Notes under the pieces: model-generated
Database searches by the model: none
What the model was told of the DNA's origin: nothing
What the model saw: only the letters and a program-made list of their open reading frames with translations
Shown here: positions 1 to 10,200 of the stretch, in pieces
Layout: each line of letters begins with the position of its first letter
How positions within the stretch are numbered: position 1 is the first letter of the stretch
Source of the DNA: Prosthecobacter debontii
GTDB lineage: Bacteria; Verrucomicrobiota; Verrucomicrobiia; Chthoniobacterales; Chthoniobacteraceae
Direction: 5' to 3'
NCBI GenBank assembly: GCA_945861385.1
Contig: CAMAUI010000032.1
Span: 1 to 40,372, forward strand
DNA length: 40,372 nucleotides
Translations under genes and position numbers: made by a program

Positions 1-170
1 CAACGGCTGACGCCGTGCAGCAGGCGGCGCTTCGGAAAATCGAATCCCAGATTCGCGAAATCCAGAAGGCAATCGACAAGCTGAAGCAGTCCTCGTCGAG
101 CGGGAGCAAGAGCATCAGCAAGAAACCCGCAAAATCGAAGCCGCCGAAAAAGTCCGGTAAGAAGAAATGA
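1..170 (+). CDS. C-terminal end of a lysine-rich hypothetical protein (partial)
   Basis: An open frame (codons from base 3) enters from the left edge and stops with TGA at 168-170, giving 55 residues. The visible part starts with a helical, coiled-coil-like stretch (IREIQKAIDKLKQ), followed by a serine run and a very basic tail rich in Lys, Ser and Pro that ends in GKKK. Such tails are seen in nucleic-acid-binding or flexible-linker proteins, but no domain can be named from this fragment. The gene is convergent with the VapC-like gene. Confidence concerns reality of the frame, not function. Confidence 0.55.
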   Translation, partial: TADAVQQAALRKIESQIREIQKAIDKLKQSSSSGSKSISKKPAKSKPPKKSGKKK

Positions 171-327
171 ACTCCCGTCGCACTACACTCATCTCCGCCA
201 TGCACCGTATTTGGCATGCGATCCCGATACGACGCCGCGCTCGTGAGAGCGCGGGCACATTCTTCCCGGATGCTCGCGAGGGCCGCGAATCAATCAGCCC
301 GCGCCTTTCATCCGCCGCTGCGGACGG

Positions 328-750
328 CTACGGCGCGCCGCTTTTCGGCGGCAGCATCCGCTGCTTCACCGCGCCTTCGAGAGCGGCCATCTCCGGGTCT
401 TTGTGGATGAGCGTCGCATCGAGCCGTTGCGCCAGCGCGACGACGAACGAATCCGCGAACGAGAGCTTGTGTGCCGCCTTGAACTTCGCGGCGGTGCTGC
501 ACATCGCATCGTCGGAGTGGTGCCATTGCACCGGCCATGCTTTCATTTTTCCCAACGCCTCGGCGGCGTCCCCGGCACCTCGCTCCTGCGTTGTGATGTA
601 TTCGACTTCGGTGAGCGTGGCGAATGAGCCGTGGAGCGCAATGCGCCCGGCGCGCGCTTCCAGCAAATGCGCCTCGACGATATCCGCCCCCGCTTCGTCT
701 TCGAGCAACGCCAGGCACGCCGATGTGTCGAGCACCAGTGCGTCAGCCAC
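328..750 (-). CDS. vapC: PIN-domain ribonuclease toxin, VapC type
   Basis: This 140-aa protein has the size and motif order of VapC toxins, which are Mg2+-dependent RNases of type II toxin-antitoxin systems. The four expected acidic residues are visible: Asp8 in LVLDTSA, Glu48 in TLTEVEY, Asp100 in LSFADSFVVA and Asp118 in LIHKDPE. The A/SFADS and HKDPE motifs are typical of the family. Its start overlaps the last 8 bases of the upstream small gene, the usual antitoxin-toxin arrangement with coupled translation. Expression is probably autoregulated by the toxin-antitoxin complex, although no operator could be proven. Confident in family, not in RNA target. Confidence 0.88.
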   Translation of the reverse strand: MADALVLDTSACLALLEDEAGADIVEAHLLEARAGRIALHGSFATLTEVEYITTQERGAGDAAEALGKMKAWPVQWHHSDDAMCSTAAKFKAAHKLSFADSFVVALAQRLDATLIHKDPEMAALEGAVKQRMLPPKSGAP

Positions 751-946
751 GGCGGCGCTCCTCCGCGCGGCTGGCGAGCAGGGCTTCCGTCAACCGGCTT
801 CCGGCAAACATCCCGCGCGCAGACCGGATCGGATCGGAGTCCTTCGCTGCGGGCGCGATTTGTGCCAGTTCACGGAATACCTCCCGCTGTTCGTCAGCCG
901 GGAGAGCTTTGATTTGGTTCACGATGGATTGGGCGATGGCGCTCAT
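743..946 (-). CDS. Putative antitoxin partner of the VapC-type toxin
   Basis: This 67-aa protein is encoded immediately upstream of, and overlapping, the PIN toxin. The start ATG at 944-946 is chosen because an AGAGG-like ribosome-binding site lies about 7 bases before it; an upstream in-frame start at 982 has no such site. The N-terminus (SAIAQSIVNQIKALPADEQREVF) resembles the 'I..LP.eeR..ll..L' helix common in small antitoxins. The C-terminus is basic (SRAEERRRG), as in toxin-wrapping tails. No canonical AbrB, Phd or RHH signature is obvious, so the class is left open. The antitoxin role is inferred mainly from context. Confidence 0.65.
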   Translation of the reverse strand: MSAIAQSIVNQIKALPADEQREVFRELAQIAPAAKDSDPIRSARGMFAGSRLTEALLASRAEERRRG

Positions 947-1014
947 GCCGCAACCTCTACCCGCCTTCCATGGGCATCTCAAGCATCCAAATCCGCGCGC
1001 CCATCACAGCCGGG

Positions 1015-1032
1015 ATCCCGACGGGTCGGGAT
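1015..1032. repeat. Short perfect palindrome upstream of the LamG gene
   Basis: The sequence ATCCCGAC-GG-GTCGGGAT is an 8-bp perfect inverted repeat with a 2-base centre. It lies between the divergent antitoxin gene and the LamG gene, 32 bases before the latter's ATG. It could be an operator for either gene or a fragment of a dispersed repeat. Nothing in the sequence decides between these. Confidence 0.35.
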
Positions 1033-1064
1033 GTCAGTTTCCACACCCGCTCGATGAAACTCCC

Positions 1065-4000
1065 ATGACACCACGCAATCACTCCTTCATCCTCGCCTTC
1101 GTGTGCGCATTCGTCGCGGCGCTGGCACCGACGAGCAACGCGCAGAACACACACAGCGCGCAACTCGTCCGCGCGCAGTCTCAATATTTCTCGGCACCCG
1201 ATTCGGCGTCGCTCAATGTGGGAAACAGTTCCATCACCGTCGAAGCGTGGGTGTACGCGAATTCTGCCGTTGAATCGGGAATCGTCTCCAAGGGCCTGGA
1301 TGCTTCGGGCACCCTCCAATTCAACCTTGGCATCGGCTCCAGTGGTCGCGCTTCATTTTGGATTGATAACAATGGAACGTGGCCGGCCGCGGCTTCTGCA
1401 AATGCGACCGCGGTTATCGCGACCGGGCGCTGGCTGCACGTTGCCGGAGTTTTCGACGGTTCGACGCTGTTCATCTACGAAGACGGAGTTCTCACGGGAT
1501 CCACGCCGTACTCGGGAGCCATTATCAGCGCTGGCGGGCTATTTTTCATCGGCAATTTCTTCAACACCTCTGACTATTTCTTCGACGGGAAGATTGACGA
1601 AGTGCGCCTATGGGGTATCGCCCGCACGCAGGCCCAAATCCAAGCGACGATGTTCACCGAATTGGTCGGGACCGAAGCGGGACTGCGCGGCTATTGGAAG
1701 CTCAACAACTCGTTGGCGGACGCGACCTCCAACAGCAACACGCTGACGCCCTCCATTAGCGGCCCGAAATTTGAATCGAGCGAGCTACCATTCCCCGTTC
1801 CTGTGAGTCTCACGTCCGGTCTGCTCTCATACTATCGCTTCGACGACAATGTGAACGATTCGAGCGGCAATGGAAACCACGGCATAATCCACGGGACGCC
1901 GCAGTTCGTATCGGGCGCAGTCGGAAAGGGCATCAAGCTCAACGGGACGACCGACTGGGTGAATATCGGGCCGGACGTGGTTCTGAACGCGTTCACATTC
2001 GCCGCTTGGATTCGAGCTGACGGAACTCCGCCGAATGAAAACAGTGACTTCACCATTATTGGAGACGGCGGGACGGCGGAGATTTATTTCCTAGGAATTC
2101 GTGGGAACGGTAAATTCCGCGGCTCGACCGGCGCGGGAACTCTTTATTCCACGACTGTTCCCGCAGTTGGGCGATTCTACCATGTCGCGTTCACTCACGA
2201 CGGGAGCGGAGTGGCCCGGCTTTATGTCAACGGCGTTTTGGAGGTCTCAAGCAACGTCGGCCCGTCCAATACAGGCGGATCCACGAACATGCAATTGGGT
2301 GCAATTCGCAATGTCATCGAATACTTCAACGGCGTGATCGACGAAGCGCGCATCTACAGCCGCGCGCTCTCAGCCGCAGAGATCCTGCAACTGACCAGTA
2401 TCGGACTCTTTAGCATCTCAGGGAACGTATCGGTCGCGGGATCATGGGATCTGCGGCGAATTGTAGTTGCGGAGGGAGGTGCCACTCCCGTTTCAGCCTC
2501 AACCACGAGCAACGGTGAATACAGAACCGCAGGGCTTCTCGGATCGGTCGACTATACCCTGCGCGCCTTTCTGGACATCAATGGCAATGGACAGCGCGAT
2601 GCGTGGGAACCGGAAGGCGCATACGCCACGAATCCCGTTCAGTTGAACGCCAATGTCCAAGGCATCAACATCGCCATCACCCAAGTTCCGGTTGATAGCG
2701 ACAACGACGGCATGGCCGATGAATGGGAAAGGGAGTTCGGCTTGAACGTAGGCAGTGACGATTCAGGCGGCGATCTCGACGCAGACGGGCTGAGTAATCT
2801 GCGGGAGTACTTTTTCGGATCGAAACCCAACGCCACGGACTCCGATCAGGACACACGCGACGATTTGACCGAATACATCAGTGCCGGAAACGCGAGAACC
2901 AGCGATACGGATGGCGATGGGCTGCCGGACTGGTGGGAGGTAGAGAAGGGCTTGAATCAACTCGCCAACGACACTGGTGAAGATCCCGACGGAGACACGC
3001 TGACGAACACACAGGAATACAACGGCGGGGTGAACAGCACGAATCCGCGCAGCCGGGATTCGGATGGGGATGGGTTGAGCGACTACGAGGAGGCGAATGG
3101 GACGAAGCTCACGGCACATTCCTACGACCGCAATGACCGCCTCACCGGCTCCAGTTTCGACAACGGCGCGTGGATGGCTTGGCGCTATGACGGGAACAGC
3201 AACATCGCCCGCCAGACGCTCGGCGCGCTGCGTGATGCGGATGGCGATGGGCTGCCGGATGCGTGGGAGTTTGCGCATGGCCTCGACTACAGCGTCGGCG
3301 CGGGCGGCGGGGCGAACGGGCCGGGCGGCGATGGCGATGGCGATGGGTGGACGAATGTGCAGGAGTTCCTCGCGGGCACTTCGCCGGTGCTCGCGGCGCA
3401 GGCGCCGACGGTCGCCGGCTCGACGGGGCAGCCGTGGTTCAATGCGCCCGTCGCGCGCGTGGTGCTGCCGCCTGCGGGCGGAGGCGGGCTGGCGATGGTG
3501 AGCTTCAAAGTATGGGACGCCGAATACAATCCCGCGGCGTTCGCGCTCCAGTGGTTCGATGCGACCGCGCCCGCCGGGCAGCAGTGGAAAACCGCAACGC
3601 TGCATCGCGTGGACAACACCGCGCCGCCCGCGGCAGTTGCCGCATCGCCCGGCGGCACGCCGCACACGCTGCTCTGGAATGCGCTCGCCGATTTCCCCGC
3701 GGGAAAAAACGGCAGCGTCCTGCTCCGCCTCACCGCGACCGACGCGGCGGGCACGACCCTCTCGCCCGCGGTGCCGTACACCGTGAACACGACCGGCGAC
3801 AGCGACGGCGACAGCCTGGCCGATGCCTGGGAATTCGCCAACAACCTCGACCCGAATGACGCCACCGGCGCGAATGGCGCGCTTGGCGATCCTGATCGCG
3901 ACGGTCAGGCGAATCGCGCCGAGTTCATCGCCGGCACGCTGCCGCTCGACCCGAACTCGCGCTTCGCCATCACGTCGGTGAGCAAGACGGGAAGCGACAT

Positions 4001-4184
4001 CACGCTCACATGGAACGCGAAAGTCGGGCGCAGCTACCGGGTCGAACGCTCGACGACACTGCTCGGTGGCGCGTGGGATGAAGTGATGCCCTCCACGGCG
4101 GCCAGCGCGACAACGATGACTTTCACCGACACCGCCGCGACGGCTGCGAAGGCATTTTACCGCGTGGTGGTTTCGGAGCTGTAA
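1065..4184 (+). CDS. Secreted LamG / calcium-repeat surface protein with YD-like insert
   Basis: The 1039-aa product begins with a signal peptide (hydrophobic core FILAFVCAFVAALA, cleavage near SNA-Q), and the start ATG at 1065 is chosen to give that signal. Two LamG/concanavalin-A-like domains follow (about 29-225 and 256-438), both with 'TVEAWVYAN'/'TFAAWIRAD' strands and 'GKIDEVRLWG'/'GVIDEARIYSR' endings, then a short beta region (451-538). Thrombospondin-3-like calcium motifs (DSDNDGMADEWE, DTDGDGLPDWWE, DSDGDGLSDYEE) run from about 542-675 and recur at 723-770 and 909-965. Residues about 682-722 look like RHS/YD repeats (YDRNDRLTG, WRYDGNSN). The last 70 residues form a beta domain common at the C-termini of verrucomicrobial secreted proteins (YRVERSTTLLGGAW ... 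FYRVVV). GC content rises sharply at the YD segment, so the gene may be a chimera. The probable role is extracellular glycan binding or adhesion; no catalytic domain is seen. Confidence 0.85.
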   Translation: MTPRNHSFILAFVCAFVAALAPTSNAQNTHSAQLVRAQSQYFSAPDSASLNVGNSSITVEAWVYANSAVESGIVSKGLDASGTLQFNLGIGSSGRASFWIDNNGTWPAAASANATAVIATGRWLHVAGVFDGSTLFIYEDGVLTGSTPYSGAIISAGGLFFIGNFFNTSDYFFDGKIDEVRLWGIARTQAQIQATMFTELVGTEAGLRGYWKLNNSLADATSNSNTLTPSISGPKFESSELPFPVPVSLTSGLLSYYRFDDNVNDSSGNGNHGIIHGTPQFVSGAVGKGIKLNGTTDWVNIGPDVVLNAFTFAAWIRADGTPPNENSDFTIIGDGGTAEIYFLGIRGNGKFRGSTGAGTLYSTTVPAVGRFYHVAFTHDGSGVARLYVNGVLEVSSNVGPSNTGGSTNMQLGAIRNVIEYFNGVIDEARIYSRALSAAEILQLTSIGLFSISGNVSVAGSWDLRRIVVAEGGATPVSASTTSNGEYRTAGLLGSVDYTLRAFLDINGNGQRDAWEPEGAYATNPVQLNANVQGINIAITQVPVDSDNDGMADEWEREFGLNVGSDDSGGDLDADGLSNLREYFFGSKPNATDSDQDTRDDLTEYISAGNARTSDTDGDGLPDWWEVEKGLNQLANDTGEDPDGDTLTNTQEYNGGVNSTNPRSRDSDGDGLSDYEEANGTKLTAHSYDRNDRLTGSSFDNGAWMAWRYDGNSNIARQTLGALRDADGDGLPDAWEFAHGLDYSVGAGGGANGPGGDGDGDGWTNVQEFLAGTSPVLAAQAPTVAGSTGQPWFNAPVARVVLPPAGGGGLAMVSFKVWDAEYNPAAFALQWFDATAPAGQQWKTATLHRVDNTAPPAAVAASPGGTPHTLLWNALADFPAGKNGSVLLRLTATDAAGTTLSPAVPYTVNTTGDSDGDSLADAWEFANNLDPNDATGANGALGDPDRDGQANRAEFIAGTLPLDPNSRFAITSVSKTGSDITLTWNAKVGRSYRVERSTTLLGGAWDEVMPSTAASATTMTFTDTAATAAKAFYRVVVSEL

Positions 4185-4279
4185 GTTCCGCTGCTTCCAC
4201 CACCGGGCAATGAAGCCCTTCCTTTTCGCGTCCTTCGCGTCTTTCGCGGTTCCCAATCATGTAGCGCGGCGGCATTCGT

Positions 4280-7200
4280 TCACCGCCCTGGATTTGCAGG
4301 GCGTCGCACAAGTCGCTGGTGAATATTGAAACCTCCGCTCGCTGCGTCCGGGCCGGCGGCGAATCCTGCGATCTCATCGCCCAGCGCATCCACCACGCCC
4401 AACGCTTTCCAGCCAGCGCCGCCGATGAGGAAGCTGCCGCGCACGAGGCCCGTGACCGGGTCGGCATAGACATCTGATTGGTTTGCATCCGGCAGCGTGA
4501 ACGCAAATGCGTGACTCGGAACGAGCCGGGCCGGCTTTTCAAAATCAGCGCCGCCATCCGCGCCGCCAATCACCACGGACACGTCGGAATAGCCGAGCAC
4601 GAGTTTGTTCGGCCCCGGCGGGCGATGGCGCGAGCCGCTGGCCGCAAGCTCCCATGCAAAGACCGTCTGCTCATCCACCGGCGGCGGCAGGATGATGATT
4701 CGCTCCCCTGAGAATGCCAGCTTTGGGCCACCGTGCAGGTTCGCCTTGGCCCACAGGAGCGTCCCCGTGATGCGCGGCACACGCTGGCTTGTGATCGCGA
4801 GGGAGCCGGAAACCGATTCGTCCTCCGCCGTCGCACCGCCGCGCAGAGGCGCGGCAAAAAATGCCAGGTTGCCGTTTTCATCCACGCTCGCCGACGACGA
4901 AAACACTCCGCCCACCGGCAGCCTGCCGATCACGCTCACGCCACCAGCGGCAGTGATCGAGAGCGCGGCGTGCGCCTCGCCGGCTGGCATTCCGGCGGGT
5001 GGCGGGCTTTCCGCCGAGGGCATCCTCATCGTCCAGCGCCCGCGATGCGGGCACGGCAGCGCGGCGCTCCACGGGACGCGGGAAAGCGTGCCGCCGGTCT
5101 CGATGAATGTCTCACCCGCACTCGCGAAGATCGTGATCGAGATGCTCCCCGCCGCGGGATCGAAGTGCATGTTCACATTCACGTAGCGCGAGCCATCGGG
5201 CGTGCCGGTATAGAAATAGGCATCACCACTCGTGGTGAACCGGCCCTTCATCGGGTAACGCACACCCGCGAACCGGATCGCGCCGGTGTATGCACCCGAT
5301 TCCGCCACCGCGAGGGACATGCGCCCCCGCTTCAAGTGACTCCGCTCTCCCTCGCCGAGGAACCCGCTGAAACGCCCGCCGGCACCGAGGAATGGATTCG
5401 GCGCGAACACGGCGATGATGCTCATGTTTTCCTGCATCACAAATGAAAGCCGGGGTTCCCGCGCAAAACCCAGGTCCCCCCAATGGCTGAAAAGATAACC
5501 CGGCGCGGGTGTTGCCGTAATCGTGTACGACTGGCCGACGATGCGCGTGGACAGGCCCAGGAAGCTGGGTGAGACAGTCCCCGCGCCCTCGATCGTCACG
5601 CGCAGCGTTCCGGGAAAACGCCGCGAGAATACACGCTCGATGATCGGCGAAAGCCTCCCGTCCTCATCCTCGGCCTGGACCTGGAGATAATTGTCGCCCG
5701 CGCCGAGCGCGTCGTGCGCGGGGAGCAGCACACTCCAGCTCGGGCCGCCCGGCAAAGCGTGCCACGCATTTCCATTCACCGAATATCTCACCCATGCGAC
5801 CGGCCGGGGGCCGCCCGCGGTGCCGGAAAGTTTCACGTCGCCCGAATGGTTCACGATGGCTCCCGGCGTGAGCACCCGCACTGCCGGCGCGGCGATCTTG
5901 CGATCCACGATCCGCATCGTGACCGCGCACGTCGCCGAGCGTGGTGAATCGCCGGAAATTTCCGCGGCCCGCACGACGAATGCGAACACGCCAGCGGCCG
6001 TCGGAGTGCCGCCAAATCTCCCATCATCACGCAGGCTGAGGCCCGGGGGCGGCTCCCCGCTTTCGATGCTCCATTCCACCGCACCGCTGGCGTTCATCGC
6101 GGTGAAGCGCGCATTCACTGCACGCCCGAGGAAGGTGCGCTCGATCCCCGGCGGCCCGGCGACTCCGAGTGCGGAAGAATCGAGCCCCGGCGCATAGAGC
6201 AGGTTCGCAGGCACCGGCACTTCGATGAAGCTGTCCGGCTCGGTCCACGTCATCCCGAGATAAGCGCGCCCATCCGCGTCAAAATACTCCACGCGGATTT
6301 CGTATTCCTCGCCCTCGTTCAGATGGATCGCATGGTTGAAATGCAGCAGGCCGTAAGTCCCGGCATCCGTCCATGCGTCGAGCGCCACCGCGCCGCGGAT
6401 GAAGAAGCGCATGCCGCCCGCGACCTGGAAATTGAACGAGTGAATGCCGCTCCTCCGCGGTACCAGCGTGCCCGTGAAAACCGCCGCAAACGATCCCGGC
6501 TCGCGAAGGTGTGGCGGTGGGATGTGAAACCAATCGCCACCGACCTGCGGCACCACTTGTGAAAGCACCGGGTCACCGACCGGCTCGGTTCCATCGTAAA
6601 ATGACGCGAGCAAGCCGCGGCCGAAACCATCCGGCCGGCCGGCGATCTCCACGCTCAGCGTCTCCGACTCGCCCACGCCGCCGCGCTCATCCGTCGCGCG
6701 CGCGGCGATGTCGTGCAGGCCGGGCTGCGGCCTCACCGTAAATTCAAACGGAGCCTCCGCGTCCGCGGCGACGACGATGCCGTCCACGACAAGCTCCACC
6801 ATTTCCACCGTGCCGTCCGCATCACCCGCCGTCGCGACCGCATGCAGGCGGCCCGCTTCGTCCGGCCCCGTGATCGAAATTGCGACCATCGGCGCGGCGT
6901 TCACCTTGTTCGCGGTGCCGGGAGTCGGCTCCGCCGCGCCCCATGCGTGCGGTTCCGCGGCGAAAATCTCCGCATTGATCCGCTGAAGCGAAAAACCGGA
7001 ACCCGGCGGAATGACAGGCCACGGTGGACGGTCATTGTAGCGGGTTTCATCGCCGGTGAGGAACGCGGGCTGTCCACCGGCGGTCACCGGGAATTCGATT
7101 GCAACGCGCTCGCCATTATCCTGCAGCGCGCCACTCGCAGGGCCAAAAATCGGCACGCCCGCCGGCACGGAATGCCGCGCGCGAAACGCATCGGGATCAC

Positions 7201-10200
7201 CGGTGACCACGAGCGCGCGTCCTTTCGCGGGGATCACCGCGTCTGCCGGAAATTCGTAACCCAGCCCCGGAAGGCGCGCGCCGCCGAGATTGCCGGGTGC
7301 CGGGAGACGATTCTCGATCTCGACAAATTCCAGGCCGGGCAGCTCGGGCAGCGGGATCAGCCGCTCTACGAAGATTTCCCCCGGCGGCGCATAATGAATC
7401 TCGGAAATTCGGAGCGGCGGAATCAGCGGCCCGGAATTCTCCGCGCCGGGAGTGGGCGAAATTTGCATCGGGAAAAATTCCCGCTTTTCCACCGTGAGAT
7501 AGCGCCCGTAGCTGGTGCCAGGCAGCAACGGCCCATGCGCGAAACGATGGACGTGATCCCGGCGCGAAGTCCCCGGCGCTCCCGCGGTCGCGGGGCCGGT
7601 GGCGTGTGGCGCCCGGATGAGCGCGATGCCGCCGCCTTCCGCGGCAAGCGCCAACCCGGCGGGAACGCTCACCCGGCCGAGCGGCGGGATGAGCGTCGGC
7701 TGCGGGAGAGATATTTCAGTCGTGCCGCTCCGCAATTTCCAGCCGCCTGCATCCACCTCGAAAGCCTCGTGATTTTCCAGTTCCAGCTCCGTCGTCGCCT
7801 GCACGCTCACCTCGCTGATGACCACGTGCGCCTCACGGAATTCCCTCGGATCATCGCCGCCCGGCGAGCCGCCGGGAAAGTCGCTCGCGCGCCAGTTCCC
7901 GCCATCGTCCGCATCACCAGTGCCGTCGTACACGAGCGACCAGCCGAAACCATCGGGCGCCGAGGGCCAGTCGCCGTCATCCGCGTATCGCACGGACAGA
8001 ACCCTGGCCCCCGTGGCGGTTTCAACAGTCAGCGACTCACCATCATCACTCAGCCGCCCCGCGAACTGCCCGGCGTGGGCGACACCCGGATGCCGCGCCT
8101 CAAAAGCCACGGCATTCCCGACGATCACCACACGCTGCCCCGCGGCGAGCTGGACCGACGGGAACGAAAAATCCAAGCCCGCGGTAAAACGCAGGCCCGC
8201 AAGGTCGAGCGGCACCGCTCCGGTGTTTTGCAATTCGATGAACTCGCACTCCGCACCCGGCGCCGCCGCATCGCCCGGCGGGTGATAGTGGATCTCGGTG
8301 ATCCGCAACGCCGAAAAATCCACGCCCGGCTCGATATCACGCTCAGTGAGCGCGCTCCACTCCCCGCGGTGAAGTGTCCGCGCCTTGAGCGTCGTGCGCC
8401 GCGCGATGCCGAACGGTCCCGTGTAAACCACCGCCGACCTGGCAACCTCGCCACCCACCCGCCGCGGATCATCGCCATTGAGCGTGAAAAAAATCACTGG
8501 CGAGGGCACCACGCCCGGCCCGATTCCATCTGCCAGCGACACGACCGTCCCTGCCGCGATCTCCACCGACGGCGCCGGGATCGAGGGAAAAAGCCCGCCT
8601 TCGCGCAAATGCTGGAGCACCGTCGCCGTACGATTCGCGAGGAATCCATCGAGGATGTGCTCGTTGCACGCGCGCACCCAGTTGTCGCGCGTGAAGGGCT
8701 TCGGGCGCTTCCTCGGCCCGCCGCTGCCGGGTCCCGGTGGCTTTGGCGGCCCCGGCAGCGGGTCAATGACGATGTCGTCCTCATCCCCGCCCGGCGCCAG
8801 CACATGCGCGCGGATATTTTTTCCCTCCCGCTTTTCCTGGCGGAGGAAACCGCCGCCGAAATCATCCTGCCGCGCGTCCCCCCATCGCGCGCTCTCACCG
8901 ATCACCGCGAGGTTGATCTCATCCATCCGGGCACGCCAGCGGGCCGTGGCGTTCTCCTGCGTGAGCGGCCCGTTGTTGAAAAAATGCCGCTGCGCGCGGT
9001 CAGCGACGCGGAGGCGGAACTCCGCGTTCATCCGCATTGCCTCCCAGAAGTGCCACGGGTTCGCACTCGTCGGATCGAGCCCGGCCGGCGGGCCGATGAT
9101 GTCGCCGGCGAACTCGTCCGGGCCGCCATATCCGTTGAGGAATGGATTCACCACCGGCTGCGGGCCCACGCGATTGTCGTCGCCGTTGTACATCGAGATT
9201 TCCCAGTCGTGCGCGAAGAAACGAAACCCGAATTTTCCCTTCCGGCTGCGCACCGAATACCAGTTGTTCTGCGTCCCAAACGACGGCGGAGAATCGTCCG
9301 CCGCGATGAAAATTCCCGCGAGCATGTAGTCAATCAGGTTGTCCACATCAATCAGCGGATCCATGCCGGGGTTCCGCGTTCCGTCGGCGTTCAGGCCCTG
9401 GATCCGGAAATAATTCACGTCCGATGTGAATCCCTCCCAGCCCACCTCCACCGCACGCCGCCACGCGCCGAATGTGCCGTCCACAAAATCCGTCCCGCCG
9501 CCGGTCGAGTCGTTGTCATAGTTGATCTTCACCGTGTCGTAGTCGCTCTCGCTCCCGCCGAAATACTCCGCGGCAAACTCCGCGCCGATCCGCTCATCGG
9601 TCTGGTACATCCCCCAGTACTGGCCATTGATGTAGAGGTGGTAAAAATCACCGCGCGAGGCCGGCTGGCCCAGCGCGAGCTGCGTATCCCGGCCGTAGAT
9701 GTCGCGGATGAAATCGGTATCCGGATCCACGAAGTAGTGCCACGCCACGAGCTGCTCGCAGCGCAGGTCGAATCGTTCCGTCCGCTTCGCTCCTCCCGCG
9801 CCGAAGAGCGGATACTCGAGCGCCTCCGCACCGTATTCCTTGCGGAAGAGGACGCGGAAGCTGTGCTTCGGATTCCCGGAGTCGCGGCTGGCGCCGCCAC
9901 GGATGCGAAGCCCCGCATTTGCCTGAAATCCCGGGGTTCCATCGGGCTTGATGAGTTCCAGCGATGCGGCCCGCTCCCATTCGCGGCCTTTCTCGTATGC
10001 GTTCGCGTAGATGCCCAGGGCCGGGTCGAACAAGTCATCGAGCGGCATCACGATCGAAATGCTCGGGATGTCCTTCAGCGCGGCGCCGAGCTGCGGAGCA
10101 AACTTTCCTTGCGCCGCGATCCGCGGATCGAGGCCGTAGTCCACGTGGTTCCCACCCCACGAGCGCGGCCAGCCAGCCGGGGTTCGGCCGTCCAGCGACT

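Noticed and set aside
624-1064. Upstream extension of the LamG gene
   Set aside because: It would overlap the toxin-antitoxin genes on the other strand and bury the signal peptide that starts at 1065.
2763-4256. 497-codon frame antisense to the LamG gene
   Set aside because: Low-complexity Arg/Ile/Val-rich translation without motifs, opposite a protein with clear calcium-binding motifs.
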